Source of the DNA: Dasyornis broadbenti
Lineage: Eukaryota > Chordata > Aves > Passeriformes > Dasyornithidae
Length of the DNA stretch: 64,000 nucleotides
Reading direction: 5' to 3'
Assembly: GCA_013397935.1 (NCBI GenBank)
Contig: VZRN01000753.1
Span: 1,999,259-2,063,258, forward strand
Every line of letters starts with the position of its first letter. Positions within the stretch are counted from its first letter, which is position 1. The notes beneath the pieces are model-generated. The model made no database searches. It was not told where the DNA came from and saw nothing but the letters and a program-made list of their open reading frames with translations. Positions 47,775-58,980 of the stretch are shown here, piece by piece. Position numbers and translations under genes: made by a program.

Positions 47775-48054
47775 TGCGCGCCTGTGTTTGCCCCCACCCC
47801 CGCCCGCCTTTCCGCGGGAGCGGCGGCACCGGGGACGCCCTGACTGTGCTGCCGGTCAGGTGAGGCGGAGCGGAGGCGCCGGGCCGCGCCGCGCCGAGGG
47901 AGTCACTGCCGGCGGCCGCCGCAGCCGTGAGGTCGCGCTGTTTGCAGGGGGAAGAAGCGGCAAGACGGAGCAGGGGGGGAAAAAACCTCCGGAGCTGCCC
48001 CCCAACAGGAGGAGGAGTCTCGGCGCCAGGCCCAGGCGCGGCACCGGCGGCAGC

Positions 48055-48987
48055 ATGGAGAACTCGCAACTGTGCAAGCTGTTCATCGGCGGGCTGAATG
48101 TGCAGACCACGGAGGCCGGGCTGCGGGAGCACTTCGCGGCCTACGGCACCCTCACCGACTGCGTGGTTGTGCTCAACCCGCAGACCAAGCGCTCCCGATG
48201 CTTCGGCTTCGTCACCTACTCAGCGGTGGAGGAGGCGGACGCCGCCATGGCCGCGTCCCCCCACGCGGTGGACGGGAACGCGGTGGAGCTGAAGCGGGCC
48301 GTGTCCCGGGAGGACTCGGCCAAGCCAGGCGCTCACGCGAAGGTGAAGAAGCTCTTCGTGGGCGGCCTCAAAGGGGACGTGGGCGAAGGGGACCTGGTGC
48401 AGCACTTCAGCCAGTTCGGCCCCGTGGAGAAGGCCGAGATCATCGCCGACAAACAGAGCGGGAAAAAGCGCGGCTTCGGTTTCGTCTACTTCCAGAACCA
48501 CGACGCCGCCGATAAGGCGGCCGTGGTCAAGTTCCACCCGATCCAGGGCCACCGTGTGGAGGTCAAGAAGGCCGTGCCCAAGGAGGACATCCAGGCGGGC
48601 GGGGGAGGCGGCGGCTCTTCCAGGCCCTCCCGGGGAGGCAGAGGAGGAGGAAGGGGTCGGGGCGGCGGCGGCTCCGGCAACCGGGATCATAACGGGCTTT
48701 CCAAAGGAGGCGGCGGCTACAACAGCTACGGCGGCTACGGCGGGGGAGGAGGCGGCGGGTACGGCTCCTATGGCAGCGGTTCCTACGGAGGCGGCGGCGG
48801 AGGGGGAGGCGACTACGGCAACGGGTACGGCGGGTTCGGCAGCTACAGCCAGCACCAGTCCTCCTACGGCCCCATGAAGAGCGGCGGAGGAGGTGGAGGA
48901 GGGGGCGGCAACTGGGGGGGCCGCAGTAACAGTGGACCGTACAGAGGAGGCTATGGTGGGGGAGGCTACGGGGGCGGCTCTTTCTGA
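48055..48987 (+). CDS. HNRNPA0: Heterogeneous nuclear ribonucleoprotein A0
   Basis: A 310-residue intronless hnRNP of the A/B group, which binds RNA (AU-rich 3' UTR elements in mammals), affecting mRNA stability and processing in nucleus and cytoplasm. RRM1 spans about residues 7-85, with RNP2 LFIGGL at 9-14 and RNP1 RCFGFVTY at 48-55. RRM2 spans about 98-176, with RNP2 LFVGGL at 100-105 and RNP1 RGFGFVYF at 139-146. Residues from about 182 form a glycine-rich tail with RGG and GY repeats. The segment around 260-300 (GFGSYSQHQSSYGPMKS ... NSGPYRGGY) resembles the M9/PY nuclear-transport signal of hnRNP A1. Ser84 in the context RAVSRED matches the site phosphorylated by MAPKAPK2 in human. Start: MENSQLCKLF is the family N-terminus and has a strong Kozak context (A at -3, G at +4); the frame stays open upstream but without an ATG. 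Length is close to the 305 residues of human. Confidence 0.97.
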   Translation: MENSQLCKLFIGGLNVQTTEAGLREHFAAYGTLTDCVVVLNPQTKRSRCFGFVTYSAVEEADAAMAASPHAVDGNAVELKRAVSREDSAKPGAHAKVKKLFVGGLKGDVGEGDLVQHFSQFGPVEKAEIIADKQSGKKRGFGFVYFQNHDAADKAAVVKFHPIQGHRVEVKKAVPKEDIQAGGGGGGSSRPSRGGRGGGRGRGGGGSGNRDHNGLSKGGGGYNSYGGYGGGGGGGYGSYGSGSYGGGGGGGGDYGNGYGGFGSYSQHQSSYGPMKSGGGGGGGGGNWGGRSNSGPYRGGYGGGGYGGGSF

Positions 48988-49502
48988 GCTGGAGCGCCCA
49001 TACCCATTGGGGGGGGGGCATGGAGAGCCCTCCCTTCGATACGGGGCAGCTTCTAAATGGTTTCTCCCCTCATTCGCCGAAGGGCAGCTCCTTTTAAATG
49101 CCTCCCTGCTGTGGGAGCGGCTCCTAAATGCCCCCTGAGGGTCGCCTCTGCTGCCTGTGCCACTTCGTTCTCTCTGAAGATGGACTGGGCCCCACATACA
49201 CATATTTTGTGTTACAGTCATTGATGGACTCTATTTTTTTATTATTACTTGGACCTTGGTCGTTTTTATACTAGCAACGAAAAATGTCTTGTTTTAATTT
49301 GTTTTTTGGGGGGTGCGGGGTGGGAAGTGTCTTGCTGATCTGGAGTAAAAACTGGGGAGGGTTAGGGGGGAATTTCCTTTGTTGTAAGGACTCGATACCT
49401 GGATACTACGTTTTTTTCTACAAAAGCTACTCGGATCCCATGACTGACTTTTAACATTTCTGTAAAGGAGGAAAAAATGGTTTTTACGTTTTTTATTTTT
49501 TA

Positions 49503-49508
49503 AATAAA
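49503..49508 (+). promoter_or_regulatory. Proximal poly(A) signal of HNRNPA0
   Basis: AATAAA about 515 bases after the stop codon, followed within 30-40 bases by a T-rich element (TTTTTTTTCC). This is a well-formed cleavage signal for a short-UTR mRNA. Confidence 0.65.
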
Positions 49509-52500
49509 TCATTGTGTTCATTGACCTTTACATGTCTAATTTTTTTTCCTAGGATCAATTCCGTACGGTTTTAAGGCTTTTCTAGGTTTGAAGCAAGTGT
49601 TCCTCTGCTTTAAAATCTCTGTGTACTTAAAGTAGTAAATATTTTGTTGCCAGTAAAGGTCCTAACTGACTTTTTTGCTAGTCGCTTTCAAACACTTGAC
49701 AGAGAAATTTTTGAAGTACTAATCCGTGGATGTGGTCTGATTTTTAAATACTCGTTCTCACTTTGGCAGTTTGTGTGCATCCACCATCTTGTACTAGGCA
49801 GTTTGAAGTGCTGACATGGTTGGTCAATTTTTTCTATAGAACTTTTCCATCAACGTATGTACTGTGTAGTTTCAAAGAAATAGTTTGTGTTAAGCATGTG
49901 CTTCATTCATATAAAATGTTCAGAATTTCCTATTGCTTAGTTTTCAAGTCCTTGGTTTGTCTGTGTGTGATTCCTTCCAGGAAAGGGTCGACATTTATTC
50001 TTTCTATTAAAGGCATACTTGTTTTCCTAGCCCCAGGTTAACAGATATTTCACTCGGAACTATTGTCCTTAAAGTTCCCTGAGAACTCTCGCAGCTCCAT
50101 CTACCGTCAGGATGGTAGCCCTGTGCTGTGGGCTTCCTTAAAACAGGAGTAAAACTGGCTTGCTAACAGTTGTACCAGACTTGGAAAGTTATTTTATGCC
50201 ACTAGATGACTGGTGTAGAATGCAGTGACATCTGCATGTAAATAAAGATGGGGTCCGTGAGTACTGATGGGGAGGAAAAAAGGGATGGATTTGCAATACT
50301 TGCCTCAGCATGTAATTTAAAAAATAGTAATTACAGTTGCCCGTATTTCAGAAAGTGGTGATCTATACTGTGGGCAAAGAGCTCTGAGAACTGAGCCAGC
50401 AAGTGTACCAGTAACATAGGTGCCAGTTGTAAAGCAAAGATACCTGTGTAGTCTGCTTGATTAAAAAATGTATATTTGTAGCCCTTTCACACAGTAGAAT
50501 TAAAGTTTGTTGTTTATTAAAAAGCATAATGTTTTAGGGGAAAACTGCCTTCCTGCATAGAAATATAGAATAGCAACGTTTATGGGTTTATGGATATCAA
50601 ATAAAAGATTTGAATTCCTTATATGCTTGAGTGAGAGTATATATGATGCGGGACATGGATTTAAAAAATACAAAGTTATTTTGACTTCAGAATTCTAAGC
50701 TCTTAGAATGCTGATGCTTCATGGGACTGCATCATAAAAGCTGCTTTTTGCTTTGCTCCAGATATGCAAGATATTAGGCATATAATTCCTGCTGATTCCA
50801 GTGAAAAGTTAAATGTGTAGGTCTTGGTGCTTCTGGGCTGAAGGATTTTGCATGAAATTTCGAAGTATCGTTACTATTTGGTATCAGTCTAACCTGATGA
50901 CGATTTAAATTGAAATGAGCCTTTGTTGCTATTAGAAGTGAAACTGCATCAACTTGATTACCTTTGTGAGCTTAAACAGAACAACCTTTTGGTATCATCA
51001 GGATTTAAACTAAGAGCTGAGTTTCCTCCTGATTATAGTAATTTACGGCTCTTACAGGGAGACTGGTTCTCTTTGGCTTAGCTTAACTTTTAAAATAAGT
51101 TCCAAATAACCTGCTGTTTGCAATTATATTGTAATTTTTCTATCTCAAAAGCCTGTTAGTTGCTGTTGTGGACCAGCATCATTCGTATGTTGTTTTAAGT
51201 CAAGTTTCAGAGTTTGAGTTCGTAAAACACTGCAAGTGCCAGCTTTTGTCTGTGCACAGCTGCAGGAGGTTTTATTTCAGCTCATTGGGCTTGAACTTTT
51301 CTATACCTTTGCACTTTACAACCACATTGGACAGTCATCCTTGAACTTCATTTGCAGCACAGTTGTTTTCCTGTTTGTAGCTGAAACGAGTTGCTCAGTT
51401 CTAGGTCGTATGTTAGTTTAGGTGTATGATTTAGACCCTTGCAGTGGTGACTTGCCTTAATCTTATTAAGGGGGACAGCCTGGTTTGCAGAGAAATGGTT
51501 AAATCACTTTTGTGATGTGTCTTGTCGTTTGACTTGGGAAGCTAAAGGTTTGTGCACCAACTATAGCTTTATGGTATTTTCATGTTATGTGCTGTGACAG
51601 AATATGTTCATACTAGAAACGCGTAGGTTTTTAGAAAAGTGACTTTATGTGTGAAATATGACAGTTTGGGGACTGTTGAGCTGAAATGCACTGTTACCTG
51701 TGTGCAACAGTCCTAGTAGGATTAATGTCTGCTAGAACAAAGAGCTGATCCCAGAAATCGCACATGTATTAGGGAGTAGGCTGCCTCCAAAGGTTGTCAC
51801 CTGTTTAGCAATGTTCTCCGGTGGCTTGAGTAGGTGGCACTTGCTCTAGCCTTACCTCTGGTCTTTCCAGGAGCAAGAACTGCTTGTGACCCTGCAGGCG
51901 ACATTGGAGAGGATGGTCTAAGTGCTGATCAGATAAAGGGCAGCAGTGCTAGGATGTACCATGGAATATACAAAAGTGCAGATCTGTGTTGGGTGGCATT
52001 TAAGACACTCTTGGAATATAAACCTGTTTCTAGTACAGTTCCTAATAATAAGAGATTTGCTGGTAAAGCCTTACTTATGTGTTTAATAGTATTTAATGAT
52101 TTTCTGACCTCTAGGTGGATTTGTCTGCACAGAGGTGCACAGGAAGAACTGAGATGATATAGGGTGTATAGCCAGCATGTAAATAAGTTTGTGAGTTCAC
52201 AGTTGCTTTAGGAAAGTCACGAAGATAGAAATAAAGTAACTTTACTTTGCTGTTCCTTGTAGTTGAGTTCTGAAGTTCCTATGTCTGAAATTATCTCAAT
52301 AGTTTAATGGCCTTCTGTTCAGGACCAAATGCTGGATTGTGTTGGTGTCACCTGTAAGAAACAGTAAGAGAAATTAGTTGCTTTCAGCATTTAATAAAAT
52401 AAAAGTGTGGCAGTTTTCTTAAAACACAGATGTTCTTTTATTTTTGTAATCTGCATGACCAAAATGGAATTCCCAAAACCAAACTTTTCAGACTACAGTG

Positions 52501-53677
52501 TCCCTGAACTCAGTGTTTGTGATGTACATACAGTTTTTTAATAGTAATGGGTATTCATGTCTACTCGAAAGTATAACTTGTTCTTGGCTTGTAAATTTTA
52601 TTTGGCTAATAAAACTAGCCTAACTTACATTTTTATAATACTGACTACTACTGCATTAAAAAGAAACATGCTAAGCACCTGTATATGTAGTGCAATGATA
52701 CTTGCACAAGTCGGTGGAAATACCTCCCATGTGTTTGTTTTAACATTAGGTGCTGAAAAGGTGATTTAGAACAGTGGTAACAGCTCCAACAGCTTTGATG
52801 GCAGTAAATCTCTGTGGGTCACTGATTGTGTGACACACTGGCAAAATCAAAGCTGTGTCTTGCCCTGCAGGCTTCTGTAGTGTAACTTGGGTGGACAGTC
52901 CTTACCCTCCAGAACTGAGCAAGCTTTCAGAGTTGTGTTCAGTGTGGGAAGAGTTGCAGTGCAGCTGCAGTCCAGGCTCCAGTACTGGCTCTGGGAGTCC
53001 CAGTCCAGCTCCCAGGAGCTCAGCCCTGTAGGGAGATGGGGATGTGGAGAGCTGGGCACTGACAGGAGGTGTGCCTGAACTCTACCAGAGACTTTGCACG
53101 TGTGGATTTAATGACCTGTGAAGCAGAAATACTTAAAATGGCTAAAAATTTAAAGTTCTTAAATGCTTTATGGTGTACTCCTCCCCTTCCCCCCCAACTT
53201 AGATCCCTGTAAAGCAAATTTTGCTTTCATTTAGCATTGAATGGTCTAAGTGGATGGTGTCGGTCTGAAAACTGTTTATTATCATGCCCTGTCAGCTGAT
53301 ACTACTGTCCCAACCTGGCATTCCCACTGCTGCCAAAAAGGGTCTGAGCCGGAGTGATGCTAAGGACCTCAACCTCCCATTCAGGTGTGAAAATAGAGAA
53401 GCTTCCTTCTTCTGTGTATCTCAGAATGTTCTAAAATGAAAAAGTTTGGCTTAAATCATTATATTGTTAATTAATCCCTAAAAAATAGCCTGAAGGACAC
53501 CCCTCTGATGTACACACAGTGAACAAAACGTGTGTTTTGTGAGAACAGGGTTTTGCTCCTACAGTGTGTGAGAAGGCTGGGCTTCTCATAGAAGGCAGCT
53601 CATCCAAACCTTTATGTTAGGATTGTTTGACCTCTTGTAGCTACTATGGATTAGTGTTTATCATATAATCAACTGTT

Positions 53678-53699
53678 CATACCACATTTATGTGGTATG
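53678..53699 (+). other. Perfect 10-bp inverted repeat (hairpin)
   Basis: CATACCACAT, a two-base TT spacer, then ATGTGGTATG. The arms are perfectly complementary; in RNA the loop would more likely be four bases (UUUA) on a 9-bp stem. It lies about 270 bases before the distal poly(A) signal of HNRNPA0. Confidence 0.8.
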
Positions 53700-53965
53700 G
53701 TTTATATTATTACAGACTTTTTCTTTCTGAGCTATTTGGAAGAAGGCATTTTCAATAGTTTTTCAAACTGTCTGTGGGTAATACCTTGGATTAATATTAG
53801 GTGATTAAAAGTGTACCACTCAATTTTCAGTCTTTCACGTTAGCCAGAGGCATAGTTTACAAAACAATGGGTTATTTAACATGTTTTGCGTAACTGATTC
53901 TGTGATCTGGTGTATGTATCCCTTAAAGATGAGTATTCTGCTTGTTATTTTTGTATTTCTTAATG

Positions 53966-53971
53966 AATAAA
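53966..53971 (+). promoter_or_regulatory. Candidate distal poly(A) signal of HNRNPA0
   Basis: AATAAA in the context GAATAAAGCAG, the last strong signal before sequence character changes to ordinary intergenic DNA. It would give a 3' UTR of about 5 kb. Confidence 0.4.
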
Positions 53972-53990
53972 GCAGTTGTATCCCTGCATT

Positions 53991-56900
53991 ACTTGAAAAT
54001 GTATTTCACAATGCAAGCACACCACAAGGAGCTCTGAGCAAGCCTGAACAAGCACTATTTGCTTTTGTTGGTGGGCATTTTTGAGGTGACCTGTTGAAGC
54101 ATTACTACTCCGTTATTTCTGGTATATGCATGTTTATGCACACACAGAGACGATACCTCTACTTTCACCTGCCTTTAAGGAGTATGTATTTGTGCTGTAA
54201 TGTAAGTACTGCTATTGATGAGTCTTAGAGGTGTATTTCTCGTTACAAGATGAAAGTCTTTCTGCTATGTGTGTTTCTCTAGGAATTTGTATTCACCTGT
54301 ATACTAGGGCTTGTAAAGGAGCTGGTGGAGTTGGGTACTTTTCTCGTTGTTCACTGACAAATCCTTGTCTTTTTGCCTTCTCTGCTCCCAGAACTCTCAG
54401 CAATTTCTATCAGATATAAATGGGAGGAAAGAGTAACTTTTTAATTGACACCTCTTGCTCATATGGTTCTCAGAGTGTTTTAATCATATCTATATTCCCC
54501 TTAAAAACATCTCTCTTGGAAAATGGGTAGTGGGAGCCCTGAAAGAACAACATGTGTAAAGCTGTAGTTCACTACAGAAGAGAGATATTCTTTAGATTTT
54601 TCTATTTCGTGTAGTTTTATCTACTGAATAGACTGAACAGTTAAAAAGATGGTACAGTTCAGGTCTAGGCTGTAGCAAAAGAAAAAATACCAAACAGCAT
54701 AAAAAGTAAAATTCAAGTACTGTTCTCTGTCCGTGGTTCAGCCTTGGCAGTACGAGTGCTAACCTAAAGCTGCATCAGCATTTTTTAAAGTGCGTTCTCA
54801 GTGTCGTTCATCTTGGTGTAACTTTTTTTTTTGCTAAAAGTCTGTTAGGCAAAGCTGCAATGTTGCCTGTTGCTGTTACAGTAAACGTTGGGCTTAGAGC
54901 CCCGGCTATTCTCAGATTGTCAACCATCCAAGGGATAACCAAAGCTCCTTAACTTGGAAAACTCGGATGTCAAGCCCAGGCAGACTAATAATGCCATCTG
55001 TCTGAGGCATCTGGATATTAACCCTCTTAGCATGATGCTTATGGTTTCATTCCCAAATGCTTTTGCAGATGGAAACTACACAGATTTGAAAGAATAGCTC
55101 TTCTTAAAAAAAAAAAAAATTGGACTATGTTGAGCTATGTACAGTTTTGGTGCATATTATATTCATCAAACTGCTATAAATACCTTTTCATGACTAATGC
55201 AGTGAGGAATCTATGCCAATTTAGAAAAGAATTACATTTCTGGCTGGAAATGTGTCAAGATGCACATTTGCTCACCACCATCAAAGTACCAATCACTGAT
55301 TAACATTACAGAAAAATTCCTTAGAAGCAAAATGAGCTGTGGAATCTGAATGTACATCATTTGTTCAAATGCTACTTTGTACCATGGAATTGCCAACTGG
55401 TTTGTCTCACAGAAGCCCTGTTCTCCTGGGAATGCTGTTTGAATTTAAGGACATGCAAAGCCGCTCACCTGAAAACACTGTTAGCCTGTAATCTAGTCAG
55501 TATAAAAGATGAATATAATCTCAGTCTCTTCTGTCATTTATGTAATTTTTGTTGCTTTCTGTAGCTTTACAATGGACTTTTCCCTCTTTCGTAAGAGAAT
55601 TTGCTTTCCACAAAACCTGAGGGGAAGGAATCATGAGTGTAGTCACTGCAGGAATTGATTGGAAAGAAGAAGATTCAGGACTCCTGAATGTATTTCCAGC
55701 ACAGACTTGAATTAAAGCAATGCTAGATAAAATACATGAGTAATTTGGGACTGGAGGTTCATGTGCTTTTTACTTTGTGGATCAATAATCTTGTTTTCTT
55801 TACTGCACACTAACCCAGCTCCAGTGGAAAGCCTCCCTGTCCCAACCACACATCCCAATGAACAAATTGCAGCATGGGCAGGGCATGGCCCTAGGGAGAG
55901 GCTGTGCTTGCCTTGTTATTGTATACAAGCACAGCACTATCAGCTGTGTTTTGAAAGAGTTTACTCCAATTTCGTCCTCCAGATTCCCTCCCTCCTCAGA
56001 AGGGATCCTCTGGTTTCGGGCTTAATGGCTGTTCTGGGCTGGGTGGCAGCATTGCGAAAGACTCTTGATGCTAAATTCCCAATTTTCTGCTTGTGCTAAT
56101 TTAGTATGTCTTCAGGTTTTAGTAATCTCTTAAGTTTACTGGCTAACAAATTTGGCCAAAGTCCTTCACTGTGAGATTTCATTTGGTCTTAATAGTTTGC
56201 TTGCCACCACTACTGTAGACTACTGTAGTAATGATGCTCCGTTTACTGGAGAGAGCTCCTTTGAGTCCTGGTTGCAAGTTCAGGACTTATCCCCCGAGAT
56301 CTCTACTGGACTGCAGGATGTTTGTAGTTGTCATTGCTAAAGCCTCTTGCATGGGGTGGTTATTAGCAACTGCATGCTGCAAGAGTAGTGCCAGCTTTCT
56401 ACTGTTATCTTCATGGAGATGTATCCTCCTGATAAAGAGATCCCCAGGAGTGCAAGGAGCTTCAGCCCTTGCAGTCAATTTGTCTTTTCCCTTTAGGCCC
56501 ATCTGTCCATTACTTTCTGCAGTCTTAAGTGCAGGCAAATTATTTTTTCTCAGATGACATCATTTAGATGCTGTTATGGGAATTTTCTTTTACTCACCAA
56601 GCACCAGTTAGAATCTCGACTTCCTCTGTGTGGTATCAATTTTACTTTTAAATCTTTGAGGTGTGAGCTTGGTGATGAATCAGCACCATGTGTGTTTTGG
56701 AAATGTTACGATGGCTTTGTGCGTAGGTGGTGGCAATGGGAAGCTCTTGTTTTCGATATATTGGGGAGTCAGATGAGAGGAAATTGAGAAACATCACCTT
56801 CGAAAGGAAGAGCTGGGCTTGTTTTATTGCTGGTGCTGCTCTATGCCGAAAGTGTTGCAACGAGCTGATGCCACACTCTCAAATGCCTTCTCAAAATGTG

Positions 56901-58784
56901 TTTTTTTCTCTTTACAGGGTGCACTTCTGTGTGGATGAGAGGATGGGAAAGCTGAGCCCTGAAAAGGACACCACAAAAGTCCAGTAAGTGAACTGAAAGC
57001 CAAGCCGAGCCCCTGACATACAGTTCCCACTCTCAATATGCTATAGAATATTGAACAGAAAAAGAGGTATGCCCGGAAAATACTAAGCAGGATAATGAAG
57101 GACAGTGTGTTACCTCTGAGATGGATATGGTGCCTGAGACAGGTTTTTCTGTTCTGGTAAAATAATGTGCCTGCAGAAACAATCCTTCCTAAATTTTTGT
57201 GTGTGGCAGCTGTGGGATTCACTCATTTGTGTTGATGTTGCAGCATATTGTGTTACGATATGAGGGCGGTGGACTGTGTCTCTTGGCTTTTGCAAAGAGC
57301 AAGAAATGAAATGTTTTAAAAATTCCAAGAAGAGAGCAAGACAATGAGTGTACAGAGAATAACTGTAAAGAGACTTGGGTTATGGTGTTGAGATCCTGAA
57401 TGAGAATATCTTTGTTTATGCTGTTTTCTCTGAGTTATAGTATACAAGTATTAATTAAGCCATATATCTTTATGAAGCACATAGATTATTTTCTCTTATT
57501 GAAGAAGGTAGTAGTGGAAGCATTAAGGGTTGTATCATAAAGGTGAAGAATCACGTTAAATTATATCTAATTAGAAAAATTTTGGAAAAAAATCCCACTT
57601 TTTGGTCTGTAGTCTAAACTTTTTCTCAAGTTCAATGTTTTTCTCAGCCTGTAGCAAGACATATACACTCACTAGATACAGACTTTAAGGAGGCAGAGGG
57701 ACTTGGTAGCATTTAGGCAACTGAATACTGGCCTTTGTCTTTGTTCCAGTGCCCACGAGAGTTGTTTTTACAGCTTTCTTCCTGATTTTTTTTCCTTTTG
57801 AGCACTAAATTCTGAACAATAAAATCTGTTTGAAAAATCTTCCTGCAAATTTGTGATAAATATGTAATATGACTGCAGGGCAGGAAGTATGTGCCTCTGA
57901 CATAGGTGACTGCGGGTGACATCCGTGGCTTGTGCTCCAGGAAAGAGTCGGAAGAGCAGCAGGAAAAACATTTTCAGCTGGTGGGTGGCTGCTGTTTAGG
58001 GTGAGCAATAGAATAGCTGAAGTCCCAGAAATCACAGCTGGGAGGTGAAGATGGTCAGGGTCGTTGCTGTGAAGGTGATAATGTTATTATGAAATTGTTG
58101 GAACAAACCCACTATTTTTATAGGAGTTGTGATATAGACAAAAGACTAAAGGAAAACTATGTTGTGAAGCCCGATTTTCCTGGCCTACTCAAGCAGGAGC
58201 ACGGCAGTGGGGTGTGTGCCAGCAGAGGGCAACAGCCCAGAACGCCGCTGGAGACGCTGGTGGCTCCTGCAGCATCTCCGCCCGGAGAGCAGATCCCAGC
58301 GGGAATGCTGGGGTGGGTGCTCCAGCCCCTGCTCTACGAATCACATGTGCTCCTGTGGGAGTCCCTTACTGCTTCAGCTGCCAGAATATCCCTGATTCCA
58401 GCTCTGGCAAGGTCCTTACCTAGGAGGTCTTCTAGAGCATCCTTTTGAGCCTTGTGATAACTTGGATTCCCGCAGGTCGCTGTCATAGGTAAACTTTAGC
58501 TGCTGTTTTGGTTTTGTTAGTGAATCCTAGCAGCGGCTGGGCAGCAGATACCCTTGGGACCTCTCTGCTGAGGCGCCTCCATCTCCAGGTCCCTTGGGAG
58601 CCAGTGCAGTGCCCTAGTACCAACCTCCAGGTGACTGCAATTAGCCCTGAGGGTACCAAGGCAGATATTCCAGCAGATGCCTTACATTGCTGTTCTTATA
58701 TTAATATACTCTTAGTCAACCTTTTCCAAGAAAACATACGGTCTAAATCCAGATTTATCTAAATGAGTATTTACTTCATTAGGA
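53991..58784. other. Intergenic DNA between HNRNPA0 and KLHL3
   Basis: No coding region recognised. Includes an A14 run at 55,106-55,119. Part could still belong to an even longer HNRNPA0 3' UTR. Short open frames around 55.8-56.6 and 58.1-58.4 kb have no domain signature. Confidence 0.5.
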
Positions 58785-58885
58785 TGACCAAATTAGTTTA
58801 GTTGGAAGAGACTTCTGGAGATGATCTGGTTCAAACAACCCTCAAAACAGGACCAGCTTCAGCGTTAGATCAGTTTGGTCACTCA
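58785..58885 (-). mobile_element. CR1 LINE scrap, 3' end
   Basis: Reverse-oriented CR1 tail: TTAGTTGGAAGAGACTTCTGG, then GATGATCTGGTTCAAAC and AGCGTTAGATCAGTTTGG. About 100 bp, diverged, noncoding. Confidence 0.8.
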
Positions 58886-58980
58886 AAGATAAATATGTAT
58901 ATGTAATATATGCATTAATAAAAATCGGTATGTTTATAGATATATAAAATACATATAAATATTTATATCTCTAAAAAGAC
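58886..58980. repeat. AT-rich low-complexity patch
   Basis: Degenerate ATAT and TAAATA words (for example ATATGTATATGTAATATATG) directly behind the CR1 3' end. Position and composition suggest decay of sequence at the insertion site or an independent AT microsatellite. Confidence 0.7.

Larger units (their letters stand above)
46940..48054 (+). promoter_or_regulatory. HNRNPA0: CpG-island promoter and 5' UTR of HNRNPA0
   Basis: GC content and CpG frequency rise sharply from about 46.94 kb and stay high through the coding region. No TATA box is seen. Five CCAAT boxes, GC boxes (for example GGGGCGGGG near 47,695-47,703) and a YY1-type motif at 47,763-47,774 mark a TATA-less housekeeping promoter. 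Transcription probably starts near 47.74-47.80 kb, leaving a 5' UTR of roughly 250-300 bases. The island contains a 44-base assembly gap. Possible splice signals inside the 5' UTR are reported as a finding. Confidence 0.8.
48988..53990 (+). other. HNRNPA0: Probable long 3' UTR of HNRNPA0
   Basis: The stretch after the stop is AT-rich, high-complexity and free of coding potential or recognisable mobile elements. It has a series of AATAAA signals: 49,503-49,508, 50,241-50,246, 50,600-50,605, 52,230-52,235, 52,393-52,398 and 53,966-53,971. The human gene is a single exon of several kilobases whose mRNA is mostly 3' UTR, so a long UTR ending near 53.97 kb is plausible, with shorter isoforms ending at earlier signals. 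The exact end cannot be determined here. It contains G-rich motifs at 49.31-49.37 kb and a perfect hairpin at 53,678-53,699. Confidence 0.55.

Noticed and set aside
47635..48054. In-frame N-terminal extension of HNRNPA0 by 140 residues
   Set aside because: The frame is open, but its only start is a GTG, there is no ATG before 48,055, much of it precedes the likely transcription start, and the family N-terminus begins exactly at the 48,055 ATG.
48220..49221. 333-residue minus-strand frame opposite HNRNPA0
   Set aside because: A mirror of the GC-rich glycine-repeat coding sequence. The translation is Ala/Val/Pro-rich with no domain and has no independent support.
58089..58448. 119-residue plus-strand frame
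   Set aside because: Three overlapping frames of similar size are open here because of locally high GC; none shows a domain.
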